A stretch of 44,498 nucleotides of DNA, from contig QHYJ01000334.1 in assembly GCA_003223255.1 (NCBI GenBank), forward strand, positions 1-44,498. Direction: 5' to 3'. This DNA comes from Acidobacteriota bacterium (GTDB taxonomy: Bacteria > Acidobacteriota > Terriglobia > Acidiferrales > UBA7541). The notes beneath the pieces are model-generated. The model was not told the origin of the DNA. It made no database searches and worked only from the letters and a program-made list of their open reading frames with translations. The translations under genes were made by a program, and so were the position numbers. Below, in pieces: positions 1 through 9,691 of the stretch; position 1 is the first letter of the stretch; each line of letters starts with the position of its first letter.

Positions 1-90
1 GTAGAGCTCGCAAGCCTCGTGGAGCTGGTTCTCGAGAAACCGAACCTGGGCTTGGTTGGGGTACAGGCGGTATTTGTAGGCGGCGCGCAT
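1..90 (-). CDS. tnpB: TnpB/OrfB N-terminus (IS605/IS1341 type), cut by the window edge
   Basis: The minus strand from 90 down to 1 encodes 30 residues beginning MRAAYKYRLYPNQAQ and continuing VRFLENQLHEACELY. The Y-K-[YF]-R-[LI]-Y-P-[NT] start followed by a short helix is the hallmark N-terminus of IS200/IS605-family TnpB (OrfB), an RNA-guided RuvC-type nuclease and ancestor of Cas12. The start is the ATG at 90-88. The rest of the protein lies to the left of the window, so the RuvC and zinc-finger parts cannot be judged. An imperfect hairpin at 184-203 lies upstream of the start and may mark the element's left end, with permease homology resuming at about 233. No TnpA is visible. Confidence 0.8.
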   Translation of the reverse strand, partial: MRAAYKYRLYPNQAQVRFLENQLHEACELY

Positions 91-183
91 AAGCAGGAGT
101 ATACAAAGAGCATAGGCCTAAGGCAAACAAAAAGCGAAGACGCACGAATATGCAAAAGAAGGCCGCATTCCCCACGCATTCCC

Positions 184-203
184 CTGTCACCTAAAGGCGA
201 TAG
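184..203. repeat. Imperfect palindrome, candidate left-end hairpin of the IS605-type element
   Basis: CTGTCACCT, a 2-nt AA loop, then AGGCGATAG form a 9-position stem with one mismatch and one G-T pair. IS200/IS605 elements carry such imperfect subterminal hairpins, recognised as single strands by TnpA. Its place between the tnpB start (90) and the resumption of permease homology (233) fits a left end. The exact boundary (about 205-232) is inferred. Confidence 0.4.
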
Positions 204-232
204 TCCCCTGCGGACGAATCTATGGCAATGCA

Positions 233-2499
233 AACCTGTTTACGGGCGTCGCGGCGTTCTCGGCGGAGACCAAGCTCGTGCGAATCCGCAGGACGGCCGC
301 AGCGGACAGCAGCGCCGAAACCGCCCGCGGCAAACTCGTATCCGGAAACTATTTTTCCGTGCTCAACGTTTCCGCAGCGACTGGCCGCGTCTTGGCGCCA
401 CGGGACGACCGTCCTGACGCTTCGCCTGTCGTCGTAATCAGCGACGGTTACTGGTCGAAGGAGTTTGGGCGCGATCCCACAGCAATCGGAAGCACACTCG
501 AAGTCAACGGCACGACCTTCACCGTAATCGGCGTGATGCCGCCCTCCTTCTTTGGCGAGACATTTCAAGCCGATCCTCCGGAAATGTGGTTCCCCATCTC
601 CACGCTAAACGCCGTGGCCATGTTTCCGCCGTCCTTGATGGAGGAAACCGACTCACGTTGGTTGCAGCTCATGGCGCGCCTGCAGCCGGGCGTGACGCTG
701 CAACAGGCTGGCGCCACTCTGACGACTGAACTCCGCCAGTTCTTGATGTCCGATCCGGAAATCGCTACCGGACCTGCCAAATGGAAGGAAGCGGCCGCTC
801 GCGCGGCAATCGAGGCCATGTCTGGAGCGCGAGGCCTGCCGCCGGTACGCTCCTACTTGACGGAAATGCTGCTCATCCTGCGAATTGTGGTTGTACTGGT
901 GCTCGGCGTCGCCTGCGCCAATCTCGCTTCGATCCTGCTGGCACGGGCGACCGCCCGCGAGCGCGATGTGTCGATCCGACTTGCCGTGGGTGCCGGTCGC
1001 ACCAGGCTGGTTCGACAAATGCTGACGGAATCCCTGCTGCTGGGCGTGCTCGGCGGCGCCGCGGCTTTGGCAACCGCGATGTGGGGAAGCCAGGCTGTGC
1101 TGGCCATGCTCTACCGCGGCGCAGAGACAGTCGTTGCAAAAGTCTCTCCGGACGTTCCGACGCTGACTTTTCTCGTCGCGCTCTCCATCGTTACCGCGGC
1201 CTTGTTCGGATAGCCCCTGCGCTGCGGGCATCGCGAATGGATGTCAACGCCACGTTGAAAGCAAGCGCCGCCGCGACGGCCGGCGCAAGCGGAAGCCGCT
1301 TAGTCTTCGGCCGCGCGCTGATTGCTGTGCAACTAACCTTATCGCTGGTTCTCATCGTCGGTGCCGGGCTATTCGTCAGGACCGTCGCCAGACTCGTAGG
1401 ACAGGATGTCGGCTTTGATCGCGAACATGTACTGATGCTGCGCATCGCAACGGAGCTTGCGGGTTACCGGCCGGACCAACTCGAATCGCTCTACCAGCGA
1501 ATCCGCGATCATCTGAACGCGCTCCCCGGCGTGCGCGACTCGGCTGTAGCTCTGTACACTCCGTTACGAGGGGACAACTGGAGCGGCTCGGTGGCCATCG
1601 CACATTACTCACCCGAACAAAACCAGCAGGCCTATTCGGCGTGGAACCGCGTCAGCGCCGGTTATTTCGATGCGATGGGCATTCCGGCGGTGCTGGGACG
1701 CGAGATTGGACCACAAGATGTCGCTGGGGCGACCGTGGTCGCCGTCGTAAACCAAACGTTCGCGCGAAAATACTTCCCGAATGAGAATCCCGTCGGGCAG
1801 CGAATCGGCTGGAACGAAGCGACGAAAAACTCGATCCAGATCGTCGGTGTTGTGCAAGACACGCTGCACATGAATGTGCGCTCGGAGATCCCCCCCATGT
1901 TTTTCCTGCCCATGACGCAGAAGGCCGGCGATCAGGGGACACACTCGTCGCGCGACGACTACGCGCAAGACCTCGTGGTCCGCGCCGCAGGCGATCCCTC
2001 CCAGATTGCGCAGGAAGTGCGCCAGGCGCTCCGCGAAATCGCTCCCGGTTTGCCAATTACGAGAGTGACAACGGCCCAGGAAAGAGTCAGCGCGAACGCC
2101 GGTAACGAGGAGATGATGGCGGAGATCATAGGCTTCTTCGGCGGCGCAGCCGTGCTGCTGGCGGCCCTCGGGCTGTACGGGCTGATTTCCTATGCCGTGG
2201 CGCGGCGAACGAATGAGATCGGGATTCGCATGGCGCTTGGCGCAAAAACGCACCAGGTACTCTGGATGGTACTGAAGGAGACTTTGCTGCTGGTCGGCGC
2301 GGGCACAGCGGTTGGAGTTCCGCTCGCGCTAGGCGCCGCCAGATTTGTGCGGTCACAATTGTTCGGCGTCGAGCCATACGATCCGTTGACAATTGCGTTC
2401 GCGGTTTTGCTTTTGACCACGGTAGCCGCGATTGCCGGATATCTACCGGCGCTGCGCGCCGCTCGCGTCGATCCCATGGTCGCCTTGCGTCACGAATAG
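233..2499 (+). pseudogene. ADOP-family ABC permease (MacB_PCD/FtsX), N-terminally truncated and frameshifted
   Basis: Two reading frames make one large FtsX-type permease of the two-repeat family common in Acidobacteria. The first (233-1210) carries a MacB periplasmic core domain (GNYFSVLNVSAATGR, then GYWSKEFGRDP) and one FtsX domain. The second (1210-2499) carries another MacB core (AGYFDAMGIPAVLGRE) and a C-terminal FtsX domain ending LRAARVDPMVALRHE. At 1208-1212 the first frame runs ...ALFG then TAG, and the next frame continues with IAPALRASRMDVN. Family proteins read FGLAPALR here, so one base is missing. Recognisable homology begins only at 233, so the N-terminal segment is lost or lies beyond the IS element. 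Such proteins usually work with an ATP-binding subunit; none is adjacent. The frameshift could be real or a sequence error, but the 5' truncation looks real. Confidence 0.85.
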
Positions 2500-2640
2500 C
2501 TTCGCCGTAGTTCTTGCGCCTGTTTGTCTCTCAAAGTTGGTTTGACTTGGCGTCGTTGGCACGGGCCGGCACGTTCTCAATTCTCCTCAATTCCAACCGG
2601 AAACATGGTTGTTGGTTGGAAAACTGCCTACGCGCTTGGG

Positions 2641-2669
2641 TTGACGCTCGAACGTTCATTCTGTAGCCT
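2641..2669 (+). promoter_or_regulatory. Weak candidate promoter upstream of the Tat-signal protein
   Basis: TTGACG (2641-2646) is followed by 17 nt and TAGCCT (2664-2669). The -35 matches 5 of 6 consensus positions, but the -10 is poor. It lies 47 nt before the ATG at 2716. The rest of 2500-2640 shows no gene. Confidence 0.25.
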
Positions 2670-2715
2670 CACTTTTTACGGTTGGCAAGCAATCTTGGGT
2701 CTAGGGGAATCCTCG

Positions 2716-3138
2716 ATGGCCTCGAAGAATGGCTCTGCGATTTCGCGACGTGAATTTGCCCGGCGTGCCGCTTTTGTTTCTGCCGCCGCTTCCCTTTCGC
2801 CTGCCGACCTTCTCGGCGAAGCCTCATCCGAAACGACAGCACCTCCCTCGCAAACGCCCACGCCCAGTGGCCCAAAGCTCTCGCCGGAAAGCCAAACCGA
2901 AATGGAGTCGCGCCTTCAGGCGGTCTTCGCGCAATACGGTTCGCGGCTCAACGATGCCCAAAAAGCAGACTTGCGCCGGCTAGCCGCCGAAGGCCAAGCA
3001 GGGCTCGACCGGCTGCGCGCCTATCCCACAGATAACAGCGACGGGCTTGCTCTTTATCTGAAACCTTTGATGGAACGCGAAAAAAAACCAGCGATGCCCG
3101 CCACCGCGAAGCCCGCCGGCACGCCAAAGAAATCCTGA
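2716..3138 (+). CDS. Small Tat-exported protein of unknown function, paired with amidase
   Basis: This is a 140-residue protein whose start is the ATG at 2716, chosen because AGGGG lies about 8 nt upstream and because it gives a twin-arginine leader (SRREFARRAAFVSAAASL). The mature part has a Pro/Thr/Ser-rich linker (about residues 35-55) and a helical segment (about 60-125) with sequences such as ALYLKPLMERE, then a Lys/Pro/Ala-rich tail. I recognise no catalytic motif. It ends 12 nt before the amidase start, so the two were probably co-transcribed. It may be a periplasmic partner of the amidase; function is not established. Confidence 0.7.
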   Translation: MASKNGSAISRREFARRAAFVSAAASLSPADLLGEASSETTAPPSQTPTPSGPKLSPESQTEMESRLQAVFAQYGSRLNDAQKADLRRLAAEGQAGLDRLRAYPTDNSDGLALYLKPLMEREKKPAMPATAKPAGTPKKS

Positions 3139-3150
3139 GGAGCCGCCCCT

Positions 3151-4502
3151 ATGCCCGGCGAAGAGCTTTTCTATCTTTCAGTCACCGAACTCGCGAAACG
3201 CATCGAGTCGAAAAAGCTTTCTCCCGTTCAATTAACGCAGCTTTATCTCGACCGCAGCCAAAAACTTGGACCGCGCTTCAACGCCTATGCGACTTTGACT
3301 CCCGAAATTGCCCTTGAGCAAGCCAAAGCTGCGGAGAAGGACATCCAGCGTGGCCATTATCGCGGGCCGCTGCATGGCATTCCCTACGCCGCAAAAGACC
3401 TTCTCGCCGTCAAGGGCATCCCCACAAGCTGGGGCGCAAAACCGTACGCCAATCAAGTGTTCGAGTACAACGCCACAGTGATCGATCATCTGAAAAACGT
3501 CGGCGCGGTAATGATCGGCAAGGCCGCGATGATCGAACTTGCCGGCGGCTCTGGCTACCGCTTCGCTTCCGCCTCTTTGCAAGGCGAGGCCAAGAATCCC
3601 TGGGATCCCACCTGCTGGACGTGCGGCTCTTCCTCCAAACCTGGGGCTCCATTATTTGCCCGTCAGCGTTCTGTGGCATCAGCGGACTGCGGCCCACTTA
3701 CGGCCGCGTTAGCCGCTACGGCGCGATGGCGCTCGCTCCGTCCATGGACAAAATCGGCCCCATGGCTCGCACCGCCGAAGACTGCGCGCGGATTTTTGCC
3801 GCAATTGCCGGGCACGACCCAAAAGACCGCGGCACCATTGCCATCGATAAAGCTGCCTTCACGTACTCACCTTCCGTCGGATTGCGCAAGCTGCGCGTCG
3901 CCTGGCTTCACAATGCCTGGAAATCGTTGGAACCGCCGGTGGCAAAACCAGTGGCTGCGGCTAAGGCGGCCCTGAACAAAATCTTCAGCGGCATGAAGGA
4001 CGTTTCCTTGCCTGTCGGTCCGTGGGAGGAAGCCGCCTCTCTTATCGTGCAGGTGGAGTCGGCCGCTTCTTTCCGCCAGCTCATTCGCTCGGGAAAAATC
4101 AGTGAACTGGCGGATCCGCTCGGGCAGATCTCCGGCTATTTGAACGAGCAATATTTCGCTGCCGACTACGGGCAAGCTCTCAAAGTTCGCGAAATTCTGC
4201 AAAAGAAAATGGACGCCATCTTTGAAAACTTCGACGTGCTTGTCGCGCCGTCACAACCGGTTCCCGCTACGCCGCTCACGCTCAATCTGGAAACCGGCCT
4301 CTCGTTCCCGGATCCCCAGGGCGCCATCGGCAACCTTTGCGGATTGCCGGCGCTGTCGGTTCCCTGTGGTTTCACCGAGAAAAATCTCCCGATAGGGATT
4401 CAATTCATGGCCGGAGCGGGAGACGATATCGCGGCAATCCAGGCCGCGCGGACCTTCCAACTGCACACGGATTGGCACAAGCGGCACCCGCGCATTCACT
4501 AG
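3151..4502 (+). pseudogene. Amidase-signature enzyme (GatA-like), broken by an out-of-frame internal deletion
   Basis: The N-terminal half (3151 to about 3636) reads as an amidase-signature hydrolase with the catalytic Lys region (YAAKDLLAVKGIPTSWG) and the loop holding the cis-Ser (CGSSS). The frame then fails, and the C-terminal half resumes in another frame as TWGSIICPSAFCGISGLRPT and runs to 4502. Family members have about 18 residues (GSGAAVAAGLVPFAIGSE-like) between GSSS and TWGSI. Here the bases are TCC TCC AA ACC TGG, implying loss of about 52 nt at 3636-3638. The deletion removes the loop between two members of the Ser-cisSer-Lys triad and shifts the frame, so the enzyme should be dead if the sequence is right. 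The ribosome site is GAGGAG before the ATG at 3151. Confidence 0.88.
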
Positions 4503-4569
4503 CGCCTTCCCCACTTGGCCGTTTTGGTTTTTAAGAATCCGTAGGCAGGGTAGTTCTTGCGATCAAACT

Positions 4570-7005
4570 CTAGTTATTCTTCAACAGTTCGTGAACTGTG
4601 CGCAAAAGTACCCCGCGGCTAAAGGGCTTTGCCAGTAGGCGCACCCTGGGCTCGGCCCGCAGGGTTTCTGCCGCAGCTCTCTCGCTGTACCCGGACATAT
4701 ACAGCATGCGCAGGTTCGGACGGCGTTCCTTCAATCGCGCGGCCAGCTCCTGGCCGGTCATCCGCGGCATCACCATATCGGTAATCAGCAAATCGACGGT
4801 GCCTTCGTATTTCTCCACGATTCCAAGGGCTTCCAGGCCATCGCGCGCCTCAATCACCGTGTAACCCCCGGATTCCAGAAATTCGCGCGCCACTTCGCGA
4901 ACGTCTCGCTCGTCTTCGGTAAGCAAAATGGTTTGCGTTCCGCGCGGCACTTCAAAAGTTGGAGCAGTGGGAATTAACCGATCCACGGGCTGGTCGATTC
5001 GCGGAAAATAAATCTTAAACGTCGTGCCTCGACCCAATTCGCTGTAAACCCAAATGAACCCGCCGCTTTGCTTGACCACGCCGTAGACGGTTGCCAGGCC
5101 CAGGCCCGTGCCTTTGCCTTGCGCCTTGGTCGTAAAGAACGGCTCAAAAATGTGCGCCTGCGTTTCCAAGCTCATTCCTGTGCCGGTGTCTGAGACGCAC
5201 AGGAGCACATAGCGCCCCGGCCGCACAACGGGATGCTTGTCGCTGTAAACGCTGTCCAGCTCCACGTTGGACGTCTCGATAATCAGCTTGCCGCCGTCCG
5301 GCATGGCGTCGCGCGCGTTGACCACCAAATTCATGACGATCTGTTCCATCTGGCTGGAGTCCGCGCGAACGGCTCCTAGACCCTCCGAAGCTCGAATGAT
5401 CAACTCGATGTCTTCGCCGATCAGCCGCGGCAGCAGGCGTCCCATGTCTCCCACGACATCGTTTAGGTTTATGACCTTGGGCTGCAGCATTTGCAAGCGG
5501 CTGAAAGCCAAAAGCTGACGCGTCAAGCCGGAAGCGCGGTCCGCGGCTCGCTCGATCTGTTCAATCTTTCTCGAATATTCCTCGGCCGGCGGCAGTACAT
5601 TCCGGAGAAGTTCGGTGTGCCCTTTGATGACCATCAAAAGATTGTTGAAATCGTGCGCCACGCCGCCTGCCAGCCGGCCCACTGCCTCCATTTTCTGGGA
5701 TTGCCGGAGCTTCTGTTCGAGGAGGTGCCGTTCGCTGACGTCCTGCGCGACGATGAGGCGGACTCTCTTGCCTGAATATTCCAATTCATGAACCGTGGTT
5801 TCCACCTCGATGATCTTTCCGTCTTTTTTGCGGTGCCTCCAATGGCCGCGATAGAGCCCGTCGCCGCTGTTTGCTTTGAGGTAGTTCAGTATCTTGATCT
5901 TTTCTTCGTCGGTTCGAAAATCAAGAATGGTCATGCGTTTGAACTCTCCGGGCGAATAGCCGTACACGCGAACCGCGGCTTCATTCACTTCCAGGAACCG
6001 GAGAGTTTCCCGGTCGATGACCCACGTGGGAAGCGGATTGTGGCTGAAGAGCAGCCGGAACATCTCTTCTTTCTTGCGCAAATCCTCTTCTGAGCGGCGC
6101 CGCTCGATGGCCAAGGCAATGTGGCCACCGACTGCACTTAGAAACTCCAGATCGCGCTGGTCGTACGCTTTTTCGTTCTCGTAGTGCTGAACGACCAGCA
6201 CTCCAATAGTCTCTTTTGGGGTTTTGAGCGGAACCCCGAGCCACGACGGCGAAGGCGCGCCAACCAGCTCGACTTCTCCTTCCGCGGCCAGACGGTCGAA
6301 TTCACTTTGCGGAATCAGCATCGGCACGCCCTTGCGGAAAATGTACGCCGTGCAGCTGTGCCCGACCATCTGCGGCGGAGGAGGCACAATGTCCACCTGG
6401 TCAACGAAGAAAGGAAAGCTGAAAGTATTCGTGTTTGCGTCGTGGAGCGCCACAAAACAGTTGTCCGCGGAAAGAACCTTCTTCAACGCTTGATGGATGC
6501 CCGCGAGCAATTGATCCAAGTTCGCGGTTTCATTCAACGCGTGCACAATTTCGGAGTTGACCTGGCGCTCGGCTTCCATCCGGTGAAGGTCGGTAACGTC
6601 CCGGAAATGAATCAGCAGTGTGTCGGTTCCAGCCGTGCTGCTCCAGTCGCGAATCATTGCGTCGAACCAGCGGCAGCTGCCATCGCTCCCGTGAAGCCGG
6701 CAACGGCGTTCCGACGTTTCCCGGCCGCTTACGGCCAACTCGGCCAGCCCATCCACGATTTCTCCGGAATCCTCGGGGTGCAACAGCGACAGCATAGAGT
6801 TCCCGATAAGCTCTTTGGGCGGAAGACCGAGGAGGCAGGTGATGCCTGGGCTTGCAAATTGAACTTTTCCGCTCGGGTTCAGTAATAGAAAGAATTCCTT
6901 CGCAGAATCCAGCAGCTTCGAAAGTTGCTCCGGGCTGAATGTCGTGCCGGGCTCGGGAATGCGGGGCGGTGACATGGGCTTGACGCTTGCGAAAACAGCC
7001 CGCAC
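4570..7005 (-). CDS. Hybrid sensor histidine kinase, PAS-GAF-PAS-HisKA-HATPase-REC
   Basis: This 811-residue protein has no clear transmembrane segment, so it is probably a cytoplasmic sensor. Domains in order are PAS (about 25-145), GAF (about 150-305, including the [16 protein letters not shown] strand region), a second PAS (about 315-430), HisKA with the phospho-accepting His at about 451 in [11 protein letters not shown], HATPase with the N box ([14 protein letters not shown]), DTGTGM and [15 protein letters not shown], and a C-terminal receiver (about 695-811) with the phospho-Asp in [13 protein letters not shown] and the conserved Lys in LAKPFS. The HDFNNLL type of H box is typical of kinases with attached receivers. 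The frame opens at GTG 7005; an in-frame ATG lies at 6975-6973, and neither has a strong ribosome site. It stands alone, convergent with the amidase, so its output partner is unknown. Confidence 0.93.
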   Translation of the reverse strand: MRAVFASVKPMSPPRIPEPGTTFSPEQLSKLLDSAKEFFLLLNPSGKVQFASPGITCLLGLPPKELIGNSMLSLLHPEDSGEIVDGLAELAVSGRETSERRCRLHGSDGSCRWFDAMIRDWSSTAGTDTLLIHFRDVTDLHRMEAERQVNSEIVHALNETANLDQLLAGIHQALKKVLSADNCFVALHDANTNTFSFPFFVDQVDIVPPPPQMVGHSCTAYIFRKGVPMLIPQSEFDRLAAEGEVELVGAPSPSWLGVPLKTPKETIGVLVVQHYENEKAYDQRDLEFLSAVGGHIALAIERRRSEEDLRKKEEMFRLLFSHNPLPTWVIDRETLRFLEVNEAAVRVYGYSPGEFKRMTILDFRTDEEKIKILNYLKANSGDGLYRGHWRHRKKDGKIIEVETTVHELEYSGKRVRLIVAQDVSERHLLEQKLRQSQKMEAVGRLAGGVAHDFNNLLMVIKGHTELLRNVLPPAEEYSRKIEQIERAADRASGLTRQLLAFSRLQMLQPKVINLNDVVGDMGRLLPRLIGEDIELIIRASEGLGAVRADSSQMEQIVMNLVVNARDAMPDGGKLIIETSNVELDSVYSDKHPVVRPGRYVLLCVSDTGTGMSLETQAHIFEPFFTTKAQGKGTGLGLATVYGVVKQSGGFIWVYSELGRGTTFKIYFPRIDQPVDRLIPTAPTFEVPRGTQTILLTEDERDVREVAREFLESGGYTVIEARDGLEALGIVEKYEGTVDLLITDMVMPRMTGQELAARLKERRPNLRMLYMSGYSERAAAETLRAEPRVRLLAKPFSRGVLLRTVHELLKNN

Positions 7006-7299
7006 GCAATGACACTGCGGGCAAGAGAGTGCGCTCCATCCTCCGAGTGCTTTCCGTTTTCTGTTCCACCATTGCCAGCACGGGACTCTAGCTCATTTTA
7101 TGATACGGGATTCCCGCGCGACTGCGAGGCCTGGAATGCGTTCTGTCACCAATCAATGAATGGGACGCAAGTACCAGAGCCGGGTTCGAGGCCTCTTCCT
7201 TTCGAAGCAAGAGTCGGCCTTTTTAGCTTTCGCGCTTCCTTTCCAAACTTGGGTTTATGCGATATTGGTCGCTGACCATTCCAAGGAGGCGAATGCGCC

Positions 7300-7887
7300 A
7301 TGCATGACATTTGGAAAGATATGTTCGTACTAGGGATTCCTCTGCTGGAAAAAATTTTGCGCCCCATTGTGATTTACGCATTTCTGGTCATCAGCCTGCG
7401 GCTGTCGGGCAAGCGCGAACTGGTCCAACTCAATCCCTTCGACCTGGTCGTCTTGTTGACGCTGTCCAACACCGTCCAGAATGCCATCATCGGCGACGAC
7501 AACACCGTCCTTGGGGGAATCATCGGCGCCACTTCCCTGCTGGCAACCAACTATCTGGTCGTGCGTTTTCTCTACGATCATCGCAAGCTCGACCAAATGG
7601 TGGAAGGAAGGGCCGATGTGTTGATCGAAAATGGGAAAGTTCGAACGCAGCATTTGAGGAAAGAGCTCATCACCATGCCGCAGCTTCAGGCCGCGGCGCA
7701 CAAGCAAGGCTTCAGTTCCCTCTCTGAAGTCGAACAATGCATCCTCGAACCGGGAGGAACGCTGACCTTTCTCGGGAAGAAACCGCCCACCGAAGAAGTG
7801 CGCCACCAGGAACTGCTCGGCAGGCTGGAAAGCCTGGCGCACGAAATCGCGCTGCTGCGTGGCTCGCAGCCGCCCGCCCGCGCCTGA
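7300..7887 (+). CDS. DUF421 (YetF-like) membrane protein
   Basis: A 195-residue protein with hydrophobic segments at about 13-33, 45-65 and 68-90, then a soluble domain. The motif SLRLSGKRELVQLNPFDLVVLL (GKRE followed by P-F-D) is diagnostic of the DUF421/YetF family. The soluble part (VEGRADVLIENGKV, then KELITMPQLQAAAHKQGF) is the usual small C-terminal domain. The family role is poorly defined; relatives have been linked to the spore or cell envelope in Bacillus. AGGAGG lies well placed before the ATG at 7300. It is divergent from the kinase; the 294-nt gap 7006-7299 shows no other gene. Its stop lies 9 nt from the end of the DUF4337 relic on the other strand. Confidence 0.9.
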   Translation: MHDIWKDMFVLGIPLLEKILRPIVIYAFLVISLRLSGKRELVQLNPFDLVVLLTLSNTVQNAIIGDDNTVLGGIIGATSLLATNYLVVRFLYDHRKLDQMVEGRADVLIENGKVRTQHLRKELITMPQLQAAAHKQGFSSLSEVEQCILEPGGTLTFLGKKPPTEEVRHQELLGRLESLAHEIALLRGSQPPARA

Positions 7888-7895
7888 TTCTTGAA

Positions 7896-8256
7896 TCAAT
7901 GAAGCAGGAGGCCGGTGGCCGCCAGGACAATACCGGCCGCTCCCAGGAGCATACCCGCGAACCAAAAGCCCCTGAGCTTGGTGAGCAAAGTAATCGAACA
8001 GATGACGAGACCGATTTCGAGAAAGGCTTCGCCGCCGTCGTAGCGATCCGCGCGCCGGCTTAGGAGGTCGCGTTCCTTTCAGAGTTCTTTTGCTTTCTCA
8101 CTGATGTCTTCCTTGTCGCTGTCGTAGCGCTCGATTGAGCAAGGTCGCCCCGGCGACCAGCACCGCCATGATGGACATCGTGATGGATACCGGCAGGACC
8201 AGCGGATGGTCTTCGTGTTCGTGATGCGCTTCCGGAAGTTCCATACCTTCGGACAT
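7896..8256 (-). pseudogene. DUF4337 membrane protein relic (internal deletion plus stop codon)
   Basis: From the ATG at 8256-8254 the minus strand reads MSEGMELPEAHHEHEDHPLV and then a membrane segment (SITMSIMAVLVAGATLLNRA), the usual start of DUF4337 proteins. At about 8131-8134 the frame changes. The next frame gives ERYDSDKEDISEKAKEL, an in-frame TGA, then KERDLLSRRADRYDGGEAFL and two membrane segments ending VLAATGLLLH at 7898. The family normally has a long helical stretch between the first membrane segment and the RYD...KAKEL helix, so about 50-60 residues are missing. Start and end remain recognisable, so this is a recent relic or a misassembly. It lies 32 nt downstream of hemL, same strand. 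Function of the family is unknown. Confidence 0.75.
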
Positions 8257-8288
8257 TCGAGTTCGCCCCCCTGTCGTGGGAATCAGAA

Positions 8289-9617
8289 TCAGGCAGCGGG
8301 TTCCGCGGCCATGGTTTGCAAAGCTTCGCGGGCTGCGGCTAGAGTCCTGTCCATATCTGCAGGCGTGTGGGCGGCAGAAAGAAACGCCGCTTCGAACTGC
8401 GAAGGGGCCAGAAAGATTCCGCGCGCCAGCATTTCGCGGAAAAACCGCGCGTAGCGCTTGGTGTCGGAGCGCTTCGCGTCGGCATAGTTTTTCACCGGCC
8501 CTGGCGTGAAAAAAACAGTCGCGAGCGAGCCGATGGCATTGACCTGCGCGGGGATTCCGGCCTCCGCCAATTCTGCGCGCCATCCAGAAGCCAAATGTTT
8601 CCCCAGTTGCGTCATCTCTTCGTAAAGCCCTGGTTTCGCCAACTGCCGCAGCGCCGCAATTCCGGCGCACATCGCCAGCGGGTTTCCTGCCAACGTTCCC
8701 GCCTGATAGACCGGTCCCAGCGGCGCAACTTGATTCATCAACTCCGCGCGCCCGCCATAAGCAGCCACGGGAACGCCGCCGCCGATAATTTTGCCGAGCG
8801 TGGTTAAATCTCCTTCGATGCCAAGAAGGTCCTGTGCGGAGCCATTTTGCAAACGGAAGCCGGTGATGACTTCGTCGACGATCAGCAGTGCGCCGTTGCG
8901 GTGTGCAATTTCCTGCAAGCCCTTCAAGAATCCCGTCTCCGGCGGCACGACGCCCATGTTTGCCGCGATGGGCTCGACAATGATGGCCGCAATTTTGTCT
9001 TTGTGGACTGCAAAAACCTTTTCGACAGCGTGCAGATCGTTGTAAGCCACGTTCAGCGTCAAGCCAGCCAGCGCCTGCGGCACTCCGGGGCATTCCGCAA
9101 TTCCGAGTGTCGCCAGCCCAGAACCTGCTTGCGAAAGAAAACTGTCCGCGTGCCCGTGGTAACAGCCTTCGAATTTCACGATGAAGTCGCGCTTCGTAAC
9201 CCCGCGCGCCAGGCGCACGGCGCTCATCGTGGCTTCCGTGCCGCTGGAAACAAAACGAATCTTTTCCAGAAATGGGATGGCTTGCGTGATGAGCGTGGCG
9301 AGTTCCAGCTCCAGTTCCGTGGTTACGCCAAAACTCGTTCCGCGGCAAGCCTGGTCGGCAATGGCGGCGGCGATTGCGGGGTTGGCGTGCCCCAAAATGA
9401 TCGCGCCCCACGAGCAAAGGTAATCGAGGAGCTCGTTGCCGTCGGCGTCGTAGAGGTACTGGCCACTGGCGTGGTCAATCACCAGGGGCTCTCCGCCAAC
9501 GGAGCGGAACGCCCGCACCGGGCTGTTCACGCCGCCGACAAGAATTTTTTCTGCGCGCTCGAAGATTTCCCGAGAGCGCGGCCGCTCGCTCTTCCCTACC
9601 GTTTGTGCGTGGCTCAT
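8289..9617 (-). CDS. hemL: Glutamate-1-semialdehyde 2,1-aminomutase
   Basis: A 442-residue PLP enzyme converting glutamate-1-semialdehyde to 5-aminolevulinate, the second step of the C5 pathway. It has the typical N-terminus (FERAEKILVGGVNSPVRAF), the SSGTEATMSAVRLAR phosphate-binding loop, the cofactor-ring Asp region (LLIVDEVITGFR) and the PLP lysine in TTLGKIIGGGVPVAAYGG. Length is normal. It is the last intact gene of the minus-strand hem unit; the 74-nt gap from hemB includes an inverted repeat. No strong ribosome site precedes the ATG at 9617. Having HemA and HemL but no ALA synthase shows that ALA is made from glutamyl-tRNA. Confidence 0.97.
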   Translation of the reverse strand: MSHAQTVGKSERPRSREIFERAEKILVGGVNSPVRAFRSVGGEPLVIDHASGQYLYDADGNELLDYLCSWGAIILGHANPAIAAAIADQACRGTSFGVTTELELELATLITQAIPFLEKIRFVSSGTEATMSAVRLARGVTKRDFIVKFEGCYHGHADSFLSQAGSGLATLGIAECPGVPQALAGLTLNVAYNDLHAVEKVFAVHKDKIAAIIVEPIAANMGVVPPETGFLKGLQEIAHRNGALLIVDEVITGFRLQNGSAQDLLGIEGDLTTLGKIIGGGVPVAAYGGRAELMNQVAPLGPVYQAGTLAGNPLAMCAGIAALRQLAKPGLYEEMTQLGKHLASGWRAELAEAGIPAQVNAIGSLATVFFTPGPVKNYADAKRSDTKRYARFFREMLARGIFLAPSQFEAAFLSAAHTPADMDRTLAAAREALQTMAAEPAA

Positions 9618-9635
9618 CTATTCTAATCTAGACTA

Positions 9636-9660
9636 CCGCTAGCCTAATTTGGACTAGCGG
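9636..9660. other. Inverted repeat in the hemB-hemL gap
   Basis: CCGCTAG (9636-9642) and CTAGCGG (9654-9660) form a 7-bp stem with an 11-nt loop in the 74-nt space between hemB and hemL. There is no U-tract, so it is not a clear terminator; it could tune expression between the two genes. Confidence 0.35.
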
Positions 9661-9691
9661 CGTTCTCTGCAGTCTTATCATACCGATCCGA

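Noticed and set aside
8098-9417. 439-residue minus-strand frame across hemL
   Set aside because: It is an out-of-frame shadow of hemL. Only its last part coincides with the DUF4337 relic start, which I annotated separately.
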